Program-made: the position numbers and the translations under genes | Shown: one piece after another, positions 1-5,645 of the stretch | How the letters are laid out: each line of letters starts with the position of its first letter | Numbering within the stretch: position 1 is the first letter of the stretch | DNA from: Pseudomonadota bacterium | Lineage (GTDB): Bacteria > Pseudomonadota > Gammaproteobacteria > Burkholderiales > Methylophilaceae | NCBI GenBank assembly: GCA_029549705.1 | Contig: JAKPIR010000025.1 | Span: 1 to 7,377, forward strand | Length of the DNA stretch: 7,377 bases | Direction of reading: 5' to 3' | The notes under the pieces: model-generated | Database searches by the model: none | What the model was told of the DNA's origin: nothing | The model's input: the letters and a program-made list of their open reading frames with translations, nothing else

Positions 1-237
1 CATGCAATACCTATATCGCAATTTTCTGAGCTAGTTGCCAGTGTTGCAGGCAAAGCCTGCGGCCCAAATTACCAAGCACGCATACTTTCAATACATGTGG
101 TGGCTGACGCAGGCATGGCGGTACTCATCGAGCAAGACTACCTAGGCGCAGACTTTATTGACTATTTTAGCGTGGCAAAACTCGAGAATCGCTGGTGGAT
201 TGTGAATAAAACTTATGCGGTGACTAGCGGCCAATAA
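1..237 (+). CDS. NTF2-like / lumazine-binding-type protein, C-terminal part (5' end outside window)
   Basis: Frame 1 is open from the window edge to a TAA at 235-237, followed at once by an overlapping TAG. It gives 78 residues, and the true start lies upstream of the window. The visible part reads as the second half of an NTF2/SnoaL-like fold: a strand with YQARILSIHVVADAGMA, an acidic strand (VLIEQDYLG), then FIDYFSVAKLENRWWIVNKTY and a short tail. The 'DYF..K..nrW.IVNKTY' ending is characteristic of the small proteins annotated as nuclear transport factor 2 family or 'putative lumazine-binding'. That link is from memory of the family, not a search. These are small single-domain proteins, often of unknown substrate, so no reaction is assigned. 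The gene converges on panC with a 13-nt gap and no visible terminator. Confidence is high that it is coding and moderate for the family. Confidence 0.65.
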   Translation, partial: HAIPISQFSELVASVAGKACGPNYQARILSIHVVADAGMAVLIEQDYLGADFIDYFSVAKLENRWWIVNKTYAVTSGQ

Positions 238-250
238 TAGTTTTGGCTTA

Positions 251-1114
251 CTAAATGTCCTCCTCAATATTATCAATCAAGCGCGTTTTGCCAGCTTGAT
301 TGTTGTTAATTTTAGCTGCGCCAAGCACGACTAAATGCTTATCTTGCGACTGCGCAGGTTGCAATGTGAGTGATGAGCGTATTGAAATGTAATCCACTTC
401 CCAGCCTGCGTTGTTGAGTTGTTCCGTAGCGTTATTTTCTAAGTTTAAAAAATCGCGCGCGCCGTTTTTAAGCGCATGCACAATGGCGCGTAAGGCGCTA
501 TTTAGTTGGGCGGCTTGTATGCGTTGCGCGTCTGATAAATATCCGTTGCGCGAGCTTAACGCTAGGCCACTGGCTTCGCGTATGGTTTCGCCAGCAATAA
601 TTTCAATCGGTAGATTAAATTGGCGCACCATTTCCTTGATGATAAAAAGCTGCTGAAAATCTTTTTTGCCAAATACAGCAACACTCGGTTGCACCATGTT
701 AAATAGCTTCATCACAACCGTGGCCACGCCTGCAAAATGGCTTAATCGCGTTGCGCCGCACAGCACGTTGGCGATGGGCGGGGGTAGAATAGTCATGCTT
801 TGGTTTAAGTTTTTTCCGTCAAAGTCGGCATACATTTCGCCCACACTGGGTGCAAACACAATGTCGCAACCTGCAATCGCAAGCTTGTCGCAATCTGCTA
901 CTAGCGTGCGTGGGTAGTTGGCTAAATCTTCTGTGGGGCTAAATTGTAGCGGGTTGACGAAAATGCTCACCACCACACACGCTGCATGTTGTTTGGCAAT
1001 TTCAACTAGTTGAATATGCCCCGCATGCAGATTGCCCATGGTAGGTACAAAGCCAATGCTGGATTGATTTTTTAGGGCGGCGCGTAAATCTGAAACGGTG
1101 TGGATAATTTGCAT
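251..1114 (-). CDS. panC: Pantothenate synthetase (pantoate--beta-alanine ligase)
   Basis: Cytoplasmic enzyme that joins pantoate and beta-alanine with ATP, through a pantoyl-adenylate, to make pantothenate, the CoA precursor. At 287 residues it is full length for the family. Visible hallmarks are PTMGNLHAGH at 24-33, with the HxGH nucleotide-binding signature at 30-33; IFVNPLQF at 51-58; SHFAGVATVVMKLFN at 125-139; FGKKDFQQL at 148-156; and LALSSRNGYLS at 184-194, which is the KMSKS-like loop. The protein ends in the usual GKTRLIDN followed by a short acidic tail (IEEDI). The start is the ATG at 1114, because MQIIHTV matches the usual PanC N-terminus. No Shine-Dalgarno sequence precedes it. 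panB is on the same strand but 1.1 kb upstream, separated by an oppositely oriented gene, so panC cannot be in a simple contiguous operon with it. The 3' end converges on the partial gene at 1-237. Confidence 0.97.
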   Translation of the reverse strand: MQIIHTVSDLRAALKNQSSIGFVPTMGNLHAGHIQLVEIAKQHAACVVVSIFVNPLQFSPTEDLANYPRTLVADCDKLAIAGCDIVFAPSVGEMYADFDGKNLNQSMTILPPPIANVLCGATRLSHFAGVATVVMKLFNMVQPSVAVFGKKDFQQLFIIKEMVRQFNLPIEIIAGETIREASGLALSSRNGYLSDAQRIQAAQLNSALRAIVHALKNGARDFLNLENNATEQLNNAGWEVDYISIRSSLTLQPAQSQDKHLVVLGAAKINNNQAGKTRLIDNIEEDI

Positions 1115-1120
1115 GATGAC

Positions 1121-1149
1121 ATTCTAGCACCTGTGAATTTTGCCTGCAA
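1121..1149 (-). promoter_or_regulatory. Candidate panC promoter, placed for a leaderless mRNA
   Basis: Reading the minus strand, TTGCAG (1149-1144; 3 of 6 to the -35 consensus) is followed after exactly 17 nt by TAGAAT (1126-1121; 5 of 6 to the -10 consensus). Only six bases separate the -10 from the panC ATG, so the expected transcription start falls at or next to the A of the start codon. The absence of a Shine-Dalgarno sequence fits a leaderless transcript. The -35 is weak, so this is a candidate only. Confidence 0.35.
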
Positions 1150-1231
1150 AAGGCCTGATAATTATGCCAAGGTCTTTTAACAAGACTTTTGTTCATTTTC
1201 TACCAAGCTCAACCTTAAGGGCATTGCAAAC

Positions 1232-1243
1232 GGTAACGCTACC
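1232..1243. promoter_or_regulatory. Short dyad GGTAACGCTACC, possible operator
   Basis: The 12-mer has outer arms GGTA/TACC and is symmetric at 10 of 12 positions. It lies 15 nt upstream of the -35 hexamer of the candidate PEP-CTERM gene promoter, where a transcriptional activator could bind. No regulator family is recognised from it, and a dyad this short can occur by chance. Confidence 0.18.
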
Positions 1244-1258
1244 AAAATCTATCGAAAG

Positions 1259-1287
1259 TTGACGGATTAATATAAGAGTAGTAGATT
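1259..1287 (+). promoter_or_regulatory. Candidate sigma-70-type promoter of the PEP-CTERM gene
   Basis: TTGACG (1259-1264; 5 of 6 to consensus) and TAGATT (1282-1287; 4 of 6) are separated by exactly 17 nt. Transcription would start near 1294, leaving a leader of about 23 nt. That leader contains AAGG at 1304-1307, nine bases before the ATG at 1317. Spacing and position are good, but activity is not shown. Confidence 0.45.
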
Positions 1288-1316
1288 CATGCCATCTGCC
1301 AATAAGGATATACACA

Positions 1317-2225
1317 ATGCTATTGTCATATTTGCGTTTGAGTGTAATTGCATTCCTTAGTTTTTCCCCAAGTTTGTCGCATGCTGAACTGCCTGCGAGT
1401 CGTATTTTAGACGCGTATGGCTTGCAAAGTGTGTCGCATCAGGCCATTCCGCATGGCGTCCCAAATACTTATGCTTGGCAAACGCATGCAGAGGTGGTCA
1501 TGGGCACTAACCCTACTGCAAGTGCTGTCCCCGATTGGTATGAAGGGCCACATTATTCTGAGTGGCGTGGTATTGATGGCTGGTTTACCGTGTACGAAGC
1601 AACGAATAATCATGCGCAAAACATTTCGGTAGAGATCGCCGACATGGAGCTTTGGTATTTGGCTAAAAATAATGTCTGGCATAACATCGTAACATTGCCA
1701 GTAGCCGATTGGGCGGGCTATTATCCAGAGCATGCGATAGGTAATCCTTCTTCAGTTATACCAGATGATAGTGGGCGGTTGTTGGTGCAAGCCGGCAATA
1801 ACCTGATGGCGCATGGAGGCACTTCGCATTACGCAACACCTTGGGGTGCAGATGGCGCAGATATTCAGGCACTATTTTTCTCGCTTAAACATCGGTTGGT
1901 CGCGGATGCTAACGTGGATGTTTCTCAAGCTAGTTATATTGTCAATGCGGGTATAGATTTTGTGCCGTTTGTGGGCGCAGAATTGAATCCTGATTCTGGC
2001 AAGGCAAACTATTGGCCAGGCGCTGGCTTGGGTCAATTTATAAAAAGTACAACAGATTGGCAATATGCCAGCATCTTGATTACCGACCCCGCACTTACAA
2101 AAGTACAATTAACCAACACGCTCAATATTTCGCCAGTACCTGAGCCGTCCTTCTATTCGCTCCTGTTGGTGGGGATATGCCTGATAATTTTAGCCGCGCG
2201 CAGCCAAAGACGAGGCACTATTTGA
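1317..2225 (+). CDS. Exported PEP-CTERM-anchored protein of unknown function
   Basis: A 302-residue secreted protein. Residues 1-23 form a signal peptide with a hydrophobic core (LRLSVIAFLSF) and a likely cleavage after SHA (21-23). The C-terminus is a classic PEP-CTERM sorting signal: PVPEPS at 273-278, a hydrophobic helix at about 279-293 (YSLLLVGICLIILAA), then basic R295, R298 and R299. In known systems such proteins are exported by Sec, processed by an exosortase (EpsH-like, not in this window) and linked to exopolysaccharide or biofilm matrix production. The body (24-272) is rich in Trp, Tyr and Asn, has no cysteine, and has blocks around WYEGPHYSEWRGIDGWFTVYE (74-94), NISVEIADMELWYLAKNNVW (102-121) and GAGLGQFIKSTTDWQYASILIT (235-256). 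These look like a beta-rich secreted domain I cannot name. The start is chosen by AAGG at 1304-1307 and the signal peptide. The gene lies between panC and panB on the opposite strand and ends one base from the panB stop. Export and sorting are well supported; the function is unknown. Confidence 0.9.
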   Translation: MLLSYLRLSVIAFLSFSPSLSHAELPASRILDAYGLQSVSHQAIPHGVPNTYAWQTHAEVVMGTNPTASAVPDWYEGPHYSEWRGIDGWFTVYEATNNHAQNISVEIADMELWYLAKNNVWHNIVTLPVADWAGYYPEHAIGNPSSVIPDDSGRLLVQAGNNLMAHGGTSHYATPWGADGADIQALFFSLKHRLVADANVDVSQASYIVNAGIDFVPFVGAELNPDSGKANYWPGAGLGQFIKSTTDWQYASILITDPALTKVQLTNTLNISPVPEPSFYSLLLVGICLIILAARSQRRGTI

Positions 2226-2226
2226 G

Positions 2227-3039
2227 TTAGTAGCTATGTTCGGCCGCTGGAAAAGTTTTATTTTTCACCGCTTGCACATAATTATTCACCGCTTGTTGCA
2301 CGCTATTGGTTTCAATCAAGAAATTTTTAGCAAATCGGGGGGCTTTAAAATCATTTGGGTTTTTGTTGGCAGCACCCGTGTAAATGCCGAGCAAATCCTG
2401 AATCACCAGCACATGACCGCTGCAATCTACACCAGCACCAATACCAATGGTGGGTGCGCTAATACTTTCAGTAATTTTTTTCGCCAATGCGGCTGGCACC
2501 ATTTCAAGCAACACAAAGCTCACACCAGCGTCACTCATGGCTTTTGCGTCTTTTAAAATTTGCTCGGCAGATTCTTCGGTTTTACCTTGAATTTTATAGC
2601 CGCCTAACTGATTGACTGATTGTGGTGTAAATCCTAAGTGTGCGCAGACCGGAATGCCGCGCTCCACCAAATAGCGCGCGGTTTCAACGCGTTTTCCGCC
2701 GCCCTCAAATTTAACAATGTGCGCGCCACTTTTAACAAGCCACAACGCATTTTTATAAGCGGCTTCGTTATCTTGCTCATAACTACCAATGGGCATGTCG
2801 GCCATAATGACTGTATTAGGCGCACCATTTTTAACCATTTTGGTGTGATAAGTCATGTGGTGCATGCTGACATTGAGCGTATTTTCAGCACCTTGCAGCA
2901 CCATGCCCAGTGAGTCACCTACCAGTAGCATGTCTACGCCTTCTAACTCCATCAATTTGGCAAAGGTGGCGTCATAGCAGGTGAGCATGGCAATTTTTTC
3001 GCCAGCGGCTATTTTGGCTTGAAGTTTTGTTAAACTCAT
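2227..3039 (-). CDS. panB: 3-methyl-2-oxobutanoate hydroxymethyltransferase (ketopantoate hydroxymethyltransferase)
   Basis: Cytoplasmic, metal-dependent enzyme that transfers a hydroxymethyl group from 5,10-methylene-tetrahydrofolate to 2-oxoisovalerate, giving ketopantoate, the first committed step to pantothenate. It has 270 residues, normal for this TIM-barrel family. Family motifs are all present: MLTCYDATFAKLME (18-31); LLVGDSLGMVLQG (38-50), with metal-binding Asp42; VIMADMPIGSY (77-87), with metal-binding Asp81; VKFEGG (109-114), with Lys110 and Glu112; AHLGFTPQS (133-141); and LLEMVP (177-182), with the catalytic Glu179. PTIGIGAG (196-203) closes the barrel. The ATG at 3039 overlaps the stop of the upstream kinase gene in ATGA. 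There is no evident Shine-Dalgarno sequence, which suggests translational coupling. The stop is one base from the stop of the convergent PEP-CTERM gene, leaving no room for a terminator between them. Confidence 0.98.
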   Translation of the reverse strand: MSLTKLQAKIAAGEKIAMLTCYDATFAKLMELEGVDMLLVGDSLGMVLQGAENTLNVSMHHMTYHTKMVKNGAPNTVIMADMPIGSYEQDNEAAYKNALWLVKSGAHIVKFEGGGKRVETARYLVERGIPVCAHLGFTPQSVNQLGGYKIQGKTEESAEQILKDAKAMSDAGVSFVLLEMVPAALAKKITESISAPTIGIGAGVDCSGHVLVIQDLLGIYTGAANKNPNDFKAPRFAKNFLIETNSVQQAVNNYVQAVKNKTFPAAEHSY

Positions 3040-3683
3040 TCGAAATTCGGATTAAAAAATTCGCGCTGACTTTTAATCTGCATGATGCGGTTGAGGAGCA
3101 AATCTAGGGCTTCAGGATTTTTAGCAATATTTAATTTTGCATTGTTCACAATTAGCACAGGCGTGGCATCATAGTGATGAAAAAATTCGCTGTAGGCATC
3201 GGATAAACGCTCTAGATATTCGCGCGGCATATTTTGTTCATAATGCACATTGCGTTCTTCAATGCGCTCAGCCAGCGCATCAATCGGTGTTTGCAGATAA
3301 ATCACCAAATCAGGCTTTGGCGCTTTTAATTGTAAGTGCGTGTAAATGTTGTGATAAAGCGCATATTCTTCATCATCTAAATTGAGCCTTGCAAACAGTG
3401 CATCTTTTTCTAAAAAGAAGTCGGCCACAATCGGTTTTGCAAACATGTCGCGCTGGCTTAAGTCTTTAATTTGGTTGGCGCGCTGAAACAAAAAGAACAG
3501 TTGTGTGGGCAGTGCGTAACGCTGCGCATCTTGGTAAAAGCGTGGTAAAAACGGATTAGCCTCGGCTTTTTCAGATAAATAATCTACCGGAAACTTTTCA
3601 GCCAGCATGCGCGCCAGCGTGGTTTTGCCGCTACCAATCGGGCCTTCAACAACAATATAAGGGTATTTATTAAAAATGCTCAT
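3036..3683 (-). CDS. Deoxynucleoside kinase (deoxyadenosine/deoxyguanosine kinase type)
   Basis: A 215-residue P-loop kinase of the dNK family, which phosphorylates deoxynucleosides with ATP for dNTP salvage. Features are a short N-terminal strand (YIVVEG), the Walker A motif GPIGSGKT at 14-21, and the substrate-binding segment EKAEANPFLPRFYQD (38-52). Next come the QLFFLFQRANQI helix (61-72) and ADFFLEKDALFA (87-98), which occupies the DRY/DRS-like catalytic region. PDLVIYLQTP (124-133) follows, then a LID helix with Arg residues (ERIEERNVHYEQ, 139-150). The family is firm. Preference for deoxyadenosine or deoxyguanosine cannot be read from sequence, so no symbol is given, although such neighbours of folK and panB are often annotated dgk. 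It overlaps folK upstream and panB downstream by 4 nt each (ATGA both times), so it is embedded and coupled in a folate/pantothenate gene run rather than a nucleotide-salvage one. Confidence 0.92.
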   Translation of the reverse strand: MSIFNKYPYIVVEGPIGSGKTTLARMLAEKFPVDYLSEKAEANPFLPRFYQDAQRYALPTQLFFLFQRANQIKDLSQRDMFAKPIVADFFLEKDALFARLNLDDEEYALYHNIYTHLQLKAPKPDLVIYLQTPIDALAERIEERNVHYEQNMPREYLERLSDAYSEFFHHYDATPVLIVNNAKLNIAKNPEALDLLLNRIMQIKSQREFFNPNFE

Positions 3684-4183
3684 AAGTGATTTTCTAGTTT
3701 TTGAATGCCTTGGGCGAGTTCCGGCGTCATCAATTGCGCTATTTTGCCATGTTTTGGCAAAATTAGTTGCGGTGCGATTTCAAATAGTGGCAATAAAACA
3801 AATCCGCGGCTGTGCATACGCGGGTGCGGTAACGTAAGTTTTTGGCTGTGGCGCTCTTCATCACCGTATAGCAACAAGTCGCAATCGAGCACGCGTGGCG
3901 CATTTTGGTACGGGCGCACACGGCCGGCGCGGTCTTCAATCTGATGGAGTGCCAGTAATAGCGCCTCAGCTGAAAGTGCAGTTTCAACCTCCGCTACGGC
4001 GTTGATAAAGTCCGGCACGGCGGCTTCTGAGGTTTGCGGGCAGTCGATAGGCGCAGTTCTGTACAACGAGGAGCGCTTAATGACACGCGTTTCTGGAATG
4101 TGACTTAGCGCCACAAACGCAGACTTCACTTGTAAAATGGGGTCAGCTAAGTTGCTGCCTAGTGCGATAAAAGCGTGCTTCAT
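3680..4183 (-). CDS. folK: 2-amino-4-hydroxy-6-hydroxymethyldihydropteridine pyrophosphokinase (HPPK)
   Basis: Transfers pyrophosphate from ATP to 6-hydroxymethyl-7,8-dihydropterin in folate synthesis, giving the substrate of dihydropteroate synthase. It has 167 residues, within the usual range for the stand-alone enzyme. Motifs: FIALGSNL (5-12); RSSLYRTAP (37-45); PDFINAVAEVET (57-68); GRVRPYQNAPRVLDCDLLLYG (87-107), with the magnesium-binding Asp100 and Asp102; and LPHPRMHSRGFVLLPL (118-133), containing the HPR signature. Asp at 100 and 102 correspond to the two catalytic aspartates of the E. coli enzyme. The start at 4183 is six bases after the pcnB stop and lacks a Shine-Dalgarno sequence, so translation is probably coupled to pcnB. 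Its stop overlaps the kinase start in ATGA. PanB downstream uses a folate cofactor, which gives a plausible metabolic reason for the linkage. Confidence 0.97.
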   Translation of the reverse strand: MKHAFIALGSNLADPILQVKSAFVALSHIPETRVIKRSSLYRTAPIDCPQTSEAAVPDFINAVAEVETALSAEALLLALHQIEDRAGRVRPYQNAPRVLDCDLLLYGDEERHSQKLTLPHPRMHSRGFVLLPLFEIAPQLILPKHGKIAQLMTPELAQGIQKLENHL

Positions 4184-4189
4184 GCGTTT

Positions 4190-5557
4190 TTAAGTGTTGG
4201 GTTCACTTTTGCTTGCATCCACTTTTTTACGGTTTCTTTTTCTGCGTTTTTTAGGATTGCTATCTGCTTGCAGCATCGCTGTACGCGCTTCGCCTTCAGC
4301 GTTGGCAAAGGCAGTCCACCATTCACCAAGCTCCATGGGTAGCTCACCGGATTCGCAGCGAAGCAGTAAAAAATCATAGCCTGCGCGGTAGCGCGGATGC
4401 GTGAGTAAGCTAAATGGGCGTTTACCGGCGCGTTGTTCAAAGCGCGGCTGCATGGCCCAGATTTCTTTCATGGTGGCGGTGTAGCGGTTATGAATCGCCA
4501 GTTTTTCTGCCTGACTGGCAATCACTTCGTTCATCGCCATATAAAGTGCAGGTATCGGTGGTGCTTCATTTTTGTAGGTTTGCCACGCGGCCAATACTTC
4601 ATGCCAAAGAAGTGTTGCGAATAAAAAACTGGGGTTTGAAGATTTACCTGCCAAAATACGGTCATCGGTATTTTTTAAGGCGAGCATCACAAAGCGCTCG
4701 CCCAGCGGTTGCTCCAACACCACGTCGAGCATGGGCAGTAGGCCATGATGCAAATGCTGCGCACGCAGGGCATTGACACTTTCAACGGCGTGCCCCGATA
4801 AAAACAGTTTCAGCATTTCATCAAACAGACGGCTGGCGGGTACGTCTTGCAGTAAATCCACCAACTTGGCAATTGGCGCTTGTGTTTCAGGCGCGATTTT
4901 CATGCCTAATTTGGCTGAAAGGCGCACCGCACGCAACATCCGTACCGGGTCTTCCTGATAGCGCGTGGTCGGGTTGCCAATCATGCGTAACAATTTGGCA
5001 TTCACATCGGCTACGCCATTATGGAAATCCAGCACTTCGTCTTTGGCAGGGTTGTAGTAGAGAGCATTGGCGGTAAAGTCGCGCCGTGCGGCGTCTTCTT
5101 CTAAACTGCCAAAAATATTGTCGCGCAAAATACGGCCGCTATCCGCGGTTTTGGCATCCCCTTCTGCTAAATGATGGCCGCGAAATGTGGATACTTCTAT
5201 CGTCTCATTGCCCCACAATACATGCACCAGCCTAAAACGTTTGCCGATGATGCGTGAGCGGCGGAAAATTCGGTTCACTTCTTCGGGCGTGGCGTTGGTG
5301 GCGACGTCAAAGTCTTTTGGTTCAAAATTCAACAGTAAATCGCGTACAGCCCCCCCCACAATAAAGGCCTCAAAACCCTCTTTTTGTAAACCGTCACAAG
5401 TTTTAAGCGCAGCTTGGCTAATCAAGCTTTTGTTGATATTGTGCACTTTGGCGGGGATTTTTTTTGCGGCACTGGTATCGCTCGCGTCTGCCTGCTCTAT
5501 CGCCAAATGCGCTTTGGTGCGCTTGGTAAACACTTTTTGTAAGAATCTTTTAATCAT
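4190..5557 (-). CDS. pcnB: Poly(A) polymerase I
   Basis: Adds 3' poly(A) tails that mark RNAs for decay by exonucleases. At 455 residues it is close to the E. coli enzyme. It is a class II nucleotidyltransferase: VGGAVRDLLL at 67-76, the DFD metal pair at 82-84 (PKDFDVATNATPEEV, 80-94), EVSTFRG at 121-127 with the likely third carboxylate Glu121, RRDFTANAL at 158-166, and EDPVRMLRA at 202-210. The stretch IIGKRFRLVHV (103-113) fits the signature separating bacterial poly(A) polymerases from CCA-adding enzymes. The length and the strongly basic C-terminal tail (KKRRKRNRKK, 436-445) also favour poly(A) polymerase. The N-terminal 45 residues are a variable Lys/Ala-rich extension. It is the first gene of the minus-strand run leading to folK, dNK and panB. 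No clear Shine-Dalgarno sequence precedes the ATG at 5557. Codons 67-70, encoding the catalytic GG, contain a run of eight G. Confidence 0.95.
   Translation of the reverse strand: MIKRFLQKVFTKRTKAHLAIEQADASDTSAAKKIPAKVHNINKSLISQAALKTCDGLQKEGFEAFIVGGAVRDLLLNFEPKDFDVATNATPEEVNRIFRRSRIIGKRFRLVHVLWGNETIEVSTFRGHHLAEGDAKTADSGRILRDNIFGSLEEDAARRDFTANALYYNPAKDEVLDFHNGVADVNAKLLRMIGNPTTRYQEDPVRMLRAVRLSAKLGMKIAPETQAPIAKLVDLLQDVPASRLFDEMLKLFLSGHAVESVNALRAQHLHHGLLPMLDVVLEQPLGERFVMLALKNTDDRILAGKSSNPSFLFATLLWHEVLAAWQTYKNEAPPIPALYMAMNEVIASQAEKLAIHNRYTATMKEIWAMQPRFEQRAGKRPFSLLTHPRYRAGYDFLLLRCESGELPMELGEWWTAFANAEGEARTAMLQADSNPKKRRKRNRKKVDASKSEPNT
5350..5357 (-). repeat. G8 homopolymer inside the pcnB catalytic motif
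   Basis: Eight consecutive C on the + strand (G on the coding strand) span the last base of Val67, both Gly codons (GGG GGG) and the first base of Ala70 of pcnB. It is the longest G/C homopolymer I noticed in the window. Such tracts are prone to polymerase slippage, and a one-base change here would frameshift pcnB after about 70 codons. Confidence 0.9.
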
Positions 5558-5604
5558 GATGTGGAATTGTTTGAAATTCTTTGTTTAGCTGCAGTTTGCA
5601 AAAA

Positions 5605-5632
5605 TTTATTCATGGTTGAATTCTTATATAAT
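5605..5632 (+). promoter_or_regulatory. Candidate murI promoter (perfect -10, weak -35)
   Basis: TATAAT at 5627-5632 matches the -10 consensus exactly. The best -35 is TTTATT (5605-5610; 3 of 6) with a 16-nt spacer. Transcription would start near A5639, only about 7 nt before the ATG at 5646 and about 25 nt before the alternative ATG at 5664. Confidence 0.45.
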
Positions 5633-5638
5633 CCCAGC

Positions 5639-5644
5639 ATTATA
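5639..5644 (-). promoter_or_regulatory. Perfect minus-strand -10 hexamer facing pcnB
   Basis: ATTATA on the + strand reads TATAAT on the minus strand, directed towards pcnB. It would give a leader of about 75 nt to the pcnB ATG at 5557. No good -35 is found 15-18 nt upstream, so it is a partial promoter call. It forms a perfect 6-bp inverted repeat with the murI -10, separated by six bases (CCCAGC). Confidence 0.3.
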
Positions 5645-5645
5645 A

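Larger units (their letters stand above)
1115..1316. other. Divergent intergenic region panC / PEP-CTERM gene
   Basis: This 202-nt non-coding stretch sits between two divergent genes. It holds the candidate panC promoter near its left end. In the middle are an imperfect hairpin (1169-1189) and a short dyad (1232-1243). The candidate promoter and ribosome-binding site of the PEP-CTERM gene lie at its right end. No small gene with a convincing start and ribosome-binding site was found in it. Confidence 0.6.

Noticed and set aside
411..917. Plus-strand open frames at 411-656 and 666-917, opposite panC.
   Set aside because: They are the reverse complement of strongly conserved panC codons and show no ribosome-binding site or recognisable protein. 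The same applies to frames opposite panB, the kinase, folK, pcnB and murI.
1001..1014. Perfect 14-bp palindrome TTCAACTAGTTGAA inside panC.
   Set aside because: It encodes ordinary PanC residues (QLVEI region), and a perfect 14-bp palindrome is expected roughly every 16 kb by chance, so one in this window is not notable.
1169..1189. Imperfect 8-bp hairpin (AAGGTCTT / AAGACTTT) in the panC/PEP-CTERM intergenic region.
   Set aside because: The T run is part of the stem, one pair is G-T, and no + strand gene ends upstream of it for it to terminate. On the minus strand it is followed by GGC, not T.
3741..3763. Perfect 9-bp inverted repeat with a 5-nt loop (ATTTTGCCA / TGGCAAAAT) near the 3' end of folK.
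   Set aside because: It lies in coding sequence, has no T run after the stem on either strand, and a 9-bp stem with a short loop is expected about once in several kilobases to tens of kilobases. No support for attenuation.
4180..4440. Minus-strand frame of 86 codons overlapping the end of pcnB and reaching the folK start.
   Set aside because: It is another frame of the pcnB 3' end, has no family resemblance and would conflict with the clear pcnB-folK junction.
4190..5557. pcnB product as a CCA-adding tRNA nucleotidyltransferase.
   Set aside because: The two share the nucleotidyltransferase core, but the GKRFRLVHV segment, the length of 455 and the basic C-terminal tail favour poly(A) polymerase I.
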